Shown in pieces: positions 49,101 through 57,338 of a stretch of DNA of 64,000 bases; the stretch's first letter is position 1; every line of letters begins with the position of its first letter. Both the position numbers and the translations under genes were made by a program. This stretch comes from Epinephelus fuscoguttatus (lineage: Eukaryota; Chordata; Actinopteri; Perciformes; Serranidae). The notes below the pieces were generated by a model. That model did no database searches, was not told the DNA's origin, and saw only the letters and a program-made list of their open reading frames with translations. Where the stretch lies: positions 42,372,143 to 42,436,142 of the forward strand of contig NC_064761.1 in assembly GCF_011397635.1 (NCBI RefSeq). The letters are read 5' to 3'.

Positions 49101-52100
49101 ATGCACCACACATTTTCAGTGGGAGACAGGTACCTGTATTCTTTTCCTACGAAGCCATGCTGTTGTAACACATGCAATGTTGCTTACAACAGCATGGTTG
49201 GCAGCATCTGTTGCTCCACATCCTGCATTTAACTTGCAGCATTCATGGTGCCTTCACAGATGTGAGAGTTACCCATGATGCCATGGGCACTAACACAAGC
49301 CAGTATGATCACGGATGCTGGCTTATGAACTTTGTGCTGGTAACAATTTGGATGGTCCTTTTCTCTTTCCTCCCAGCTTTTATGGAGCATGTTGCAGGTA
49401 TCAAACTCAGAATGAGTATATATATATTTACAAAACACAATAACGTATATCAGTTTGAACACTATATACCTGAGACAGCTGGGGCAGTTTGCTCATGAGG
49501 AGTGGGCCAAAATACCTGTCGACAGGTGCAGAAGTCTCATTGAGAGTTACAGAAATCACCTGATGGCAGTGACTGCCTCAAAAGGTTGTGCAACAAAATA
49601 TTAAGTCAAGGGTACCATCATTTTTGTCCAGGCCAGTTTCATTAGTTTGTTTTTTAAAATTATTCTGTTGAGCCTAAATTCTAAAGCAATGTCTGATTTT
49701 CATTAGTTAATTTTCAGTAAATCTTTATTTATTATTACTTTTGTCAATTTCAAGTTACAGTGGGTACGGAAAGTATTCAGACCCCTTTAAATTTTTCACT
49801 CTTTGTTTCATTGCAGCCATTTGCTAAAATCAAAAAAGTTCATTTTATTCCTCATGAATGTACACTCAGCACCCCATCTTGACAGAAAAAAACAGAAATG
49901 TAGAAATTTTTGCAAATTTATTAAAAAAGAAAAACTGAAATATCACATGGTCATAAGTATTCAGACCCTTTGCTGTGACACCCATATTTAACTCACATGC
50001 TGTCCATTTCTTCTGATCCTCCTTGAGATGGTTCTGCTCCTTCATTGGAGTCCAGCTGTGTTTAATTAAACTGATTGGACTTGATTAGGAAAGGCACACA
50101 CCTGTCTATATAAGACCTTACAGCTCACAGTGCATGTCAGAGCAAATGAGAATCATGAGGTCGAAGGAACTGCCCAAGGAGCTCAGAGACAGAATTGTGG
50201 CAAGGCACAGATCTGGCCAAGGTTACAAAAGAATTTCTGCAGCACTCAAGGTTCCTAAGAGCACAGTGGTCTCCATAATCCTTAAATGGAAGAAGTTTGG
50301 GACGACCAGAACTCTTCCTAGACCTGGCCGTCCAGCCAAACTGAGCAATCATGGGAGAAGAGCCTTGGTGAGAGAGGTAAAGAAGAACCCAAAGATCACT
50401 GTGGCTGAACTCCAGAGATGCAGTAGGGAGATGGGAGAAAGTTCCACAAAGTCAACTATCACTGCAGCCCTCCACCAGTCGGGGCTTTATGGCAGAGTGG
50501 CCCGACGGAAGCCTCTCCTCAGTGCAAGACATATGAAAGCCCGCATAGAGTCTGCCAAAAAACACATGAAGGACTCCCAGACTATGAGAAATAAGATTCT
50601 CTGGTCTGATGAGACCAAGATTGAACTTTTTGGCGTTAATTCTAAGCGGTATGTGTGGAGAAAACCAGGCACTGCTCATCACCTGCCCAATACAGTCCCA
50701 ACAGTGAAACATGGTGGTGGCAGCATCATGCTATGGGGGTGTTTTTCAGCTGCAGGGACAGGACGACTGGTTGCAATTGAAGGAAAGACGAATGCGGCCA
50801 AGTACAGAGATATCCTGGAAGAAAACCTCTTCCAGAGTGCTCAGGACCTCAGACTGGGCCGAAGGTTCACCTTCCAACAAGACAATGACCCTAAGCACAC
50901 AGCTAAAATGACAAAGGAGTGGCTTCGGAACAACTCTGTGACCATTCTTGACTGGCCCAGCCAGAGCCCTGACCTAAACCCAATTGAGCATCTCTGGAGA
51001 GACCTGAAAATGGCTGTCCACCAACGTTCACCATCCAACCTGACAGAACTGGAGAGGATCTGCAAGGAAGAATGGCAGAGGATCCCCAAATCCAGGTGTG
51101 AAAAACTTGTTGCATCATTCCCAAGAAGACTCATGGCTGTACTAGCTCAAAAGGGTGCTTCTACTCAATACTGAGCAAAGGGTCTGAATACTTATGACCA
51201 TGTGATATTTCAGTTTTTCTTTTTTAATAAATTTGCAAAAATTTCTACATTTCTGTTTTTTTCTGTCAAGATGGGGTGCTGAGTGTACATTCATGAGGAA
51301 TAAAATGAACTTTTTTGATTTTAGCAAATGGCTGCAATGAAACAAAGAGTGAAAAATTTAAAGGGGTCTGAATACTTTCCGTACCCACTGTATTTCAGTG
51401 ACTATTGTTTTTTTTTTCTTTCTCTAACAGAAGAGTACCAACAATTTTGTCCATGTGTGTATTTTGCCTTTGTACTGTATCCAACTAAATAAAGGTAAAA
51501 AAAAAAAAAAAAAATTGCAAATCATTGCATTCTGTTTTATTTATGATTTACACAGTGCCCAACTTTTGTGGGATCAGGGCAGTACATTATACATAGTTCT
51601 AGTCCACTAAATTTGATTGCAAAAAAATGGACTTTTCATTCCAGCTAAAGTTGCTGGTTACATTGCAGATTCAAATTTAATACGCAAAACACATGATACA
51701 CATCTAAAATATGAAACATTTTTTAGATTTAACTATGCAACAGTTTAGTAAGTAGATAGAATTAACTTTTTGTCGGACTTCCCTTGCTCAATTCTCACTG
51801 AGTTATAGAGGACCATCTCTCTGGAACAACCTATCATCATCTCTTAAAGCATCATCTTCACTGACAATCTTCAAAAATCAAATGAAAAAGTATTTAATTA
51901 ATCAACTTTAATCTGGAATTATAATTTTTTCCTTGTTTGGATTGTCCTTGTTTTTGGTCTGACTATTTCTTCTTTATTTCTACATTGTCAAACACGTAAT
52001 CTTATATTGATTTTGTTCATTTTATTTGCTACCTGTCTTGTTTTGTCTTGATTTTTTTTCCTCTTTCCTCCTCTTTCTTCTCCTTCTGCTTTCCTTCACC

Positions 52101-52833
52101 CTTTTTTGTTGTTGTTTTGTTTTGTTTATTTCTTATCCTTATTGTATGATTTAATCGAGGGGAGGTTCTTTCATAAGCCTTTAATGGCTTCTAACCTCTC
52201 CGGCACATTTCCTTTTTAATCTTGTAAATTTTATACAGTCTGTTTTTAACATTATGTGCAAATAAAATTAAACTAAACTAAACGTCACCTCAAATATCTA
52301 GAGGGGTAAAATGCTACTTACACATTATAAATAAAGTAGTATTAGCTATCCAATAATATCAAAGATCATAATAAAACACTCACAGGAGGCATTTTGCATG
52401 ATGAGTGCTTTGCTTTTGACACATAAAACTACAAATATGCTGATACACATTACTTTTACTTGGGTAAGAGAAGGATGCAGCACTTTGTCTTGTAGTGGAG
52501 TGTCTTTACTCTGTGGTATATGATATATATTTTGGCAGGAAATGAATACAAACAGTAACATTAGGCAAACTGTCAACACTTGTGCTTTATGTGGTGATAC
52601 TTATATGAAGCTACTGAGTAGAACCGGGTACTTTGAGTGTCGTTATACTGATGCATGTTGTGTTCAGCATGTTTCCTCACCTTGTCTTGGACTTTGATGT
52701 ATTTGTGCAGCACGCCGCAGAGTTTGTTGTAGTCTCCGTACCATTCAAACGCCTTCTCTCCGCGCTTCTTAAAAAACCTCTCCCAGTATTCGGCGGAGCT
52801 GAACTCCTCAGCAGTGCGAGGTAGAAGACTCAT
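43121..52833 (-). CDS. mettl13: METTL13 (eEF1A lysine and N-terminal methyltransferase)
   Basis: METTL13/EEF1AKNMT methylates elongation factor eEF1A twice: the N-terminal domain dimethylates Lys55 and the C-terminal domain trimethylates the exposed N-terminus. Exons (descending): 52681-52833, 48353-48625, 47771-48239, 47477-47676, 47198-47390, 44354-44518, 44005-44217, 43773-43904, 43121-43413. All phases agree, giving 696 aa (human 699 from memory). The first SAM-binding motif is VLVVGCGNSELSEQMYDVGY at residue 52 on. The second is VSVLLVGLGGGGLPQFLRDF at about 488, followed by VEVVELDP. MSLLPRTAEEFSSAEYWERF is the usual start. A lysine-rich linker (HKKKNKKKVK) separates the halves. Stop TAA/TAG-type end at 43121-43123. 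Intron 1 (4.06 kb) is filled with nested transposons. It shares a short promoter with itpa. No break was seen. Confidence 0.95.
43541..43700. mobile_element. MITE, GGTCCAGTGTGTA family, copy 5 (mettl13 intron 8)
   Basis: Begins TTTAAAGGTCCAGTGTGTAA and ends near CCCCTAAATCCTACATACTG. The shortest copy, lacking most of the interior, inside the 359-bp intron 8. Confidence 0.75.
44644..45119 (+). mobile_element. Harbinger/ISL2EU-like MITE with a Myb/SANT-type start
   Basis: The inverted ends are CCAGTTGCACAAA and TTTGTGCAACTGG. On the plus strand at 44859-45005 a 48-codon frame opens MADRKRTRKPNWSEEEKIIL, the look of the Myb/SANT-like protein of Harbinger-class elements. No transposase is present. 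It lies in mettl13 intron 5. Family by resemblance only. Confidence 0.6.
45197..45903. mobile_element. hAT-type MITE with another MITE inside
   Basis: The outer ends CAGTGGTTCCCAACC and GGTTGAGAACCAGGG are inverted. They are flanked by near-identical 8-bp repeats (CTTTAAGG at 45189-45196, TTTTAAGG at 45904-45911), as for hAT elements. From about 45219 to 45520 a different sequence beginning AAAGGATAACTTTGG is inserted. I know this phrase as the end of another abundant fish repeat. Confidence 0.65.
45912..47197. other. Rest of mettl13 intron 5, nothing recognised
   Basis: AT-rich. Open frames in both strands show no domain. Confidence 0.45.
49758..49974 (+). repeat. Left terminal inverted repeat of the Tc1 element
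   Basis: 217 bp starting CAGTGGGTACGGAAAGTA, complementary to 51174-51390 with no gap seen. Carries the outer and inner direct repeats. Confidence 0.95.
50134..51174 (+). CDS. Tc1-like transposase, uninterrupted
   Basis: Cut-and-paste transposase of the DD34E Tc1 group. 346 aa, within the usual 340-350. Order: paired-like helix-turn-helix DNA-binding region (about residues 8-125, with a GRPAKLS motif near 66 that fits the AT-hook-like GRPR linker), then the DDE catalytic core. The three acidic residues are visible in LWSDETKIELFG, FQQDNDPKHTAK and DWPSQSPDLNPIEHLW. The glycine-rich GGGSIMLWGCF segment is also present. Start ATG 50134 gives MSEQMRIMRSKELPKELRDR; the downstream ATGs at 50146 and 50155 are alternatives. 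No stop or frameshift. It lies antisense to mettl13 inside its first intron and probably uses its own promoter in the left repeat. Confidence 0.95.
   Translation: MSEQMRIMRSKELPKELRDRIVARHRSGQGYKRISAALKVPKSTVVSIILKWKKFGTTRTLPRPGRPAKLSNHGRRALVREVKKNPKITVAELQRCSREMGESSTKSTITAALHQSGLYGRVARRKPLLSARHMKARIESAKKHMKDSQTMRNKILWSDETKIELFGVNSKRYVWRKPGTAHHLPNTVPTVKHGGGSIMLWGCFSAAGTGRLVAIEGKTNAAKYRDILEENLFQSAQDLRLGRRFTFQQDNDPKHTAKMTKEWLRNNSVTILDWPSQSPDLNPIEHLWRDLKMAVHQRSPSNLTELERICKEEWQRIPKSRCEKLVASFPRRLMAVLAQKGASTQY
51174..51390 (-). repeat. Right terminal inverted repeat of the Tc1 element
   Basis: Mirror of the left arm. The last base of the transposase stop codon overlaps its inner edge. Confidence 0.95.
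51775..52283 (+). mobile_element. 5'-truncated LINE fragment
   Basis: One plus-strand frame ends with LAQFSLSYRGPSLWNNLSSS then LKASSSLTIFKNQMKKYLI and a stop near 51910. This is the C-terminal signature of fish LINE reverse-transcriptase proteins. An AT-rich 3' region follows, with AATAAA at 52261-52266 and a short AAACT tandem tail. The start is uncertain. In mettl13 intron 1, next to the nested Tc1 pair. Confidence 0.65.
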
Positions 52834-53097
52834 TCTCAGCTGCGGCGGTTAAAACAGTGCTAAACGTGTCAGTTTACCCTGAGTGTTGACAGTCACTTGT
52901 CCACATGGCATCTCACATTCACTTTAACGCCGGACAACATTGCTGGCAGCACCGCTCTCTGATTGGAGGATGTGCCCGAAGGCGGGGCTATACGCTGCTC
53001 GCTGATTCGCTGAGACACTCGCAGCCGCGTTCTATTGGCTGTTACGGAGTCGGAAGTAGTCAGTCCGATAGTGTTAGTCCTCCGGGTGTCATTCAAC
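52834..53097. promoter_or_regulatory. Shared bidirectional promoter of mettl13 and itpa
   Basis: The start codons of mettl13 (minus, 52831-52833) and itpa (plus, 53098) are 264 bp apart. Between them are a GC box (GGCGGGGC at 52981-52988), CCAAT-box complements (GATTGG at 52961-52966, ATTGG at 53034-53038) and several CpGs. No TATA box was seen. Head-to-head placement with such motifs is typical of divergent housekeeping promoters. Confidence 0.75.
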
Positions 53098-56000
53098 ATG
53101 GCGCTACCTGCCGGGCGGTCTGTGGTCTTCGTGACTGGAAACGCCAAAAAACTCGAAGAGGTAAGAGTCAAATAATTCAAACCTGAGACAGACTGAATGT
53201 TTACGGATATGCTGTCGTGTCGTAACAGTTTCAAGCGGGACACTTGTACACTTGTCGCCTTTATGCTGCCCCAGACTGTGACAGCTAAATATAGTCAGTG
53301 AGCATGAGATGTAATTCAACACAGAAATCTCTTGTTTCATTTGACAGAAAATCAGTTCTGCTAGATTTATGCTTGACTCTGTTTTTGTCACGTCCATCAG
53401 GTCATTCAGATCCTGGGAGACAAGTTTCCCTACAAACTAGTGTCTAAAAAGATTGACTGTAAGTATTAAAGGGGAGACCAAAAGTGGAATAAACACATAA
53501 ATGTAAGGTTAAAGGGACAGTTCACCTCACAGTTGAAAACACGTATTTTTCCTCGTGCTATTTATTAATCTGGATTGTATCGTTGTGAGTTGCAGAGTGT
53601 TGGAGATATCAGCCATAGAGATGTCTGCTTTCTCTCCGCTATAATGGAACTGGATGGCACTCGGCTTGTGGTGCTCATTGCACCCCAAAAATACATTTAA
53701 AAAACCCAACATCACTGTCTTTCTCCAGAAGTCATGACCCAGTTACTCAAGATAATCCACAGATTTGTTGTGAGCAGTTTCAGGAAGGAACTATTTTCTT
53801 TCTGCCAAACTACACCCTCCAGCTGTTAGGGTTGGATACTGAAACTCGGTACTTTTTGTACTTGGTACTGATTCACGTTGGTACTACCGAGTACCGATTC
53901 ACTTAAAATGAATCGGTGCCAAATTTCGGTACCTGTGGTGGAGGCGGAGCGAGAGCGCATGACTTGCACCTAAGACTCAGCAACAATGGCGACAAAAAAA
54001 TGTGCAGACAAAAGTTAACGTGCCGCACTGTTCCTAAATGTTCTCAATAAAATGTTGAAACTGCGAAGTTTAGCCTTTAAAAAGTACCGAAATAAGGTAC
54101 CATTTGGTACCGGTACCGAATTCCAGATACCGGTACCATATCGGTTCAATTATGAACAGTACCCATCCCTACCAGCTGTATCACCACTGAGAGAGAAGCA
54201 TGCATCTGCTTATGGAAGCGAGGCTTGTGACAGTGCAAGATGAAAACATTAAAGGTGTCCTCCTCAGCTGAGCTGTAACAACAGCAAACTCAGTGGCGCT
54301 AGGTGAACCAACAGTAAATGTACGCTTCCATCTGGGCAGTGATATGATTGGCGGGTGTATTTTGGTCGAAAGAAAATATTTCCTACATGAAACTGCTCAC
54401 AACAAGGTCTGTGGATTAACCTGTTGAGTAACCGGGTCATGATTTCTGGAAAGAGACATCGCTGTTGAGCTTTCAAAGACAAAAAATATTTAATTTCATT
54501 TAATTTTGTCGCTTTTAGCAACACAAACAAGTGCCATCTAGTTCCACCAACTGGAGAAAAGGCCGACATCTCTAAGCATGATATCTCCAACACGTTGCAA
54601 CTCGCAATCTTGATTGATAAATGGCACTACGGGTAAGAGGAAAAATTTATATTTTTTTAATTTTGTGTGGACTGTCCCTTTAATCATTGCTCATTTATCT
54701 GTTTCTTTGTCTAGTGCCTGAGTACCAAGGAGAGCCAGATGACATTTCCATACATAAGTGTAAGGAGGCTGCACGGCAGGTACATTTACAATACTGTCAT
54801 GCAAGTAAATATTCTGTATGTGCACGTTGAGTGATTGAAACTGATGTTTGTGTTACGGCCTCAGATCGATGGACCAGTCATAGTGGAGGACACCTGTCTG
54901 TGTTTCAAAGCTTTGGGAGGCCTGCCTGGTCCTTACATGTTAGTATAACAACTTTCCACCATTTTTATCTTTAACAGTGGTAATGAACAGGGATAATTAC
55001 ATCTATACTTTTTATTTTTCTGTAGAAAATGGTTCCTGGATAAACTCAAGCCAGAAGGTAAGCGTCGTCATAGATGCGACACTGCTGGGATATTTAACAC
55101 AGATATTTAGAGCAGGATAGAAAACACGACTACAGCATCTCTGATCTTGTTAAATGTTTTGTTGTAGGTTTGTACAAACTCCTCGCTGGGTTTGAAGATA
55201 AATCAGCGTGGGCTCTCTGCACTTTTGCGTTCTCTGCTGGCAAAGATGAACCAGTTCAGCTCTTCAGAGGGAAAACAGAGGTCAGAGTCTCTCTCAAATT
55301 GCCTTCACATTTGTATGTGTTTGTTTGATTTTGCATTCACTCTTTTCTCTTTGTGTTTTAAGGGACGCATTGTGGAACCGAGGGGACCTCGAGACTTTGG
55401 ATGGGATCCCTGTTTCCAGCCAGAGGGATATGACAAAACGTAAGGACTGCTTGAAAGTTCCTGTTCACACCACAAGAGGGAGCCGTAGGTTAACACACCA
55501 ATCTTTCCTGTTTGGAAATTAGTTGAGCAATGCAGAGTAAGACTGCAACTAACAAGTATTTTCATTGTCAGTTAATCTCTCCATAGTTTTCTCAATTCAT
55601 TTATTAGTTGTTAGAAAATGAGGACAAATGACATTCAGTGTTTTCCAAAGCCCAAAATGAGGTCCACAAATGTCTTATTTTGTGCACAACCCAAAGATAT
55701 TCAGTTTACTGTCATAGAGGAGGAAAGAAACCAGAAAATACTCACATAGAAGAAGCTGGAATCAGACAATTTCAACTTTTTCTTTCTTAAAAGATTACTC
55801 CAACTGCTTAATTGATTATCAAATTAGGTGGCGATTAATTTAAAAGTTAACGTTTAAATGGATGAATAGACTAATTGTTGCAGCCCTGTTGCAGGTTAAT
55901 TCATACAACAAAATGCATCTTTGACGATTCTGTTCACTTTATGCTGTTTGTTAGAGATTATTTATCACTATTGTGCCAAAAATAAGAGCATATCCATGAT

Positions 56001-57161
56001 CTTTGATCCATGATCCGTTCTTCTCCTCACTGACTTGGTCAATCCATGTGAAATTTGGCACAGTGGTAGAGGGTCATGGGAGGATGCCAATGAAGCAATA
56101 TTACATCAATTGGCCAAAGGGGGGCGCTATAGCAACCCACTGAAATGTCAAACTTTGAATGGGCATATCTCATGCCCCGTATGTGGTAGAGACATGAAAC
56201 TTTGCACAGAGATGCCTCTCCTCATGAGGAACACATTTGCCTCAAGAACCCATAACTTCCGCTTATATAGATTTTCCGCCATTTTGAACTTTTTGAAAAA
56301 CACTTCAAATGGATCTCTTCCTAGGAAGTTTGAGCGATCTGCATGAAACTGGGTGAACATAATCTAGGGAGCAATATCTAAAGTTCCCTCTTGGCAAAAG
56401 TTGGAAAACTTCCTAAAACTGAGCTTCTATAAGGCAATGAATATTGCGGAGGGCGTGGCTCATCACATAAAGGTGTAGAACATCTCAAGGGTTTCACCCA
56501 TCACCACGCAACTCTGTAGGCATATGACCACACATAATCTGAGGGGACCCCTCCATTATTAAGCCCATCAAACAAAATGGGGGCGCTAGAGAGCTCATTT
56601 CTTATCTAGGCCTAACCGCCATATGGATTTTTACTAAACTTGGTAGATATGTAGAACAGGACGCCTCAAGGTGACTGGAGAAATTTAACTCTAATTGGCA
56701 ACTGGGTGGCGCTATAACAACAGAAAAATGCTTCAAAATGGCTAAAATGCGACCGATCGCTGTGGCTCCCCCTGTGGACCAATGTTGGTGTTGTTTCTAA
56801 TGTTTGGTATGACTAAGTCATGGTATGGTATGCTGTACATAATCACGCAAACTGTCAGTGTGTCATTCTGTCAGTCAGTCATTCTGTCTGTCCCACGTTT
56901 TTCTACTCACTGACGTGGTCAATCTATGTGAAACTGCACATAGACATTGAGGACTGGCATAGGTAGAAGGTGTCAAAGCTACCAATGGCTATGGATACCA
57001 GTTTTAATTACATTCTTTTCATCTGCAGCTATGCTGAACTGCCCAAAGAAGTGAAGAATACTATCTCTCACCGCTACCGGGCGCTTGCTGCCATGTCTGA
57101 GCACTTCTCTCAAACCAACAATACCTCACCACAGGTCAAGAAGAAGAAGCAGGGGGATTAG
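53098..57161 (+). CDS. itpa: ITPA, inosine triphosphate pyrophosphatase
   Basis: Hydrolyses ITP, dITP and XTP to the monophosphates plus pyrophosphate, keeping deaminated purines out of RNA and DNA; cytosolic, HAM1/Maf-like fold. Exons: 53098-53160, 53401-53458, 54715-54779, 54865-54938, 55026-55057, 55168-55280, 55363-55439, 57029-57161. All phases agree, giving 204 aa (human 194 from memory). Key parts: nucleotide-binding [11 protein letters not shown] near the start, [20 protein letters not shown] in the centre, [18 protein letters not shown], and [14 protein letters not shown] with the SHRYRAL motif near the end. The C-terminus is extended by a lysine-rich tail (QVKKKKQGD). Introns 2 and 7 are largely transposon sequence. 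No break was seen. Confidence 0.95.
53509..54683. mobile_element. Long fold-back MITE in itpa intron 2
   Basis: Ends TTAAAGGGACAGTTCAC and GTGGACTGTCCCTTTAA. The arms (about 53509-53805 and 54385-54683) are long imperfect inverted copies of each other. For example, AGATATCAGCCATAGAGAT on the left pairs with a diverged AAGCATGATATCTCCAAC on the right. A hAT-type MITE interrupts the centre. Together they occupy about 1.18 of the 1.26 kb of the intron. Confidence 0.75.
53827..54171. mobile_element. hAT-type MITE inserted in the fold-back MITE
   Basis: The ends TAGGGTTGGATACTG and AGTACCCATCCCTA are imperfect inverted repeats. They are flanked by a perfect 8-bp duplication, CCAGCTGT, at 53819-53826 and 54172-54179. 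The interior is rich in GGTACCG-type phrases. I know this TAGGG..GGTACCG pattern from many fish genomes. Confidence 0.8.
55541..55888. mobile_element. Short DNA-transposon-like repeat in itpa intron 7
   Basis: The left end ACTGCAACTAAC and right end GTTGCAGCCCT are inverted. The interior has the common percomorph phrase CCCAAAGATATTCAGTTTAC. Non-coding. Its right half (from about 55742) is also part of the 1.23-kb duplicated segment. Confidence 0.65.
55742..56969 (+). repeat. 1.23-kb duplicated segment, copy 1 (itpa intron 7)
   Basis: Near-identical to 59035-60262 in the same orientation, with only scattered single-base differences and essentially the same length. Starts in the middle of the short repeat at 55541-55888 and ends at GGACTGGCATAGGTAGAAG. 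Both copies hold a 103-codon open frame (here 56035-56346) that resembles no protein and contains 'GGGGGCGCTATA' phrases typical of a fish interspersed repeat. Confidence 0.9.
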
Positions 57162-57332
57162 AGAATCCTTTTTAGGCCAACTTCAGGTTCTGACTCTGGA
57201 TACTCCTTATTACTAAGACCTGTTTCATTGTTTCGTCTGGAAGATATGGCAGATAACAGATTTGTGATCACAATGTCTACTTGTAGAATCTGCAGTGGAA
57301 AATGTGCTGCATAGTGGTTTTGTGTTCTTTTT

Positions 57333-57338
57333 AATAAA
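57333..57338 (+). terminator. itpa: itpa polyadenylation signal
   Basis: AATAAA 172 bp after the itpa stop, in TTTTTAATAAACTTATTTTT context. Confidence 0.75.

Larger units (their letters stand above)
49758..51390 (+). mobile_element. Complete Tc1-like DNA transposon
   Basis: 1633 bp, flanked by TA at 49756-49757 and 51391-51392. Terminal inverted repeats of 217 bp (49758-49974 and 51174-51390) align without gaps and I saw no mismatch. Each arm has two copies of the motif AAGTATTCAGACCC (outer 49771-49784, inner 49955-49968), the IR/DR layout of Sleeping Beauty-type Tc1 elements. The interior encodes a full-length transposase. The lack of divergence between arms points to a recent insertion. 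Confidence 0.95.
48747..51582 (-). mobile_element. Old Tc1/mariner-like element, split by a younger Tc1 insertion
   Basis: About 75 bp at each end match as inverted repeats: the shared inner core is CAGAATGCAATGATTTGCAA. TA dinucleotides flank both ends (48745-48746 and 51583-51584). On the minus strand at 48911-49177 a decayed transposase C-terminus is readable: SPTENVWCIMKHKMQQQRPL then TVEQLRSYVKQDWERI. The rest of the transposase between 49180 and 49700 is too decayed to stay open. The younger element at 49758-51390 lies inside. Located in mettl13 intron 1. Confidence 0.75.

Noticed and set aside
56035-56346. 103-codon frame present in both copies of the 1.23-kb segment
   Set aside because: It is the same in both copies only because the DNA is duplicated. 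No protein family resemblance, and the sequence looks like an interspersed repeat.
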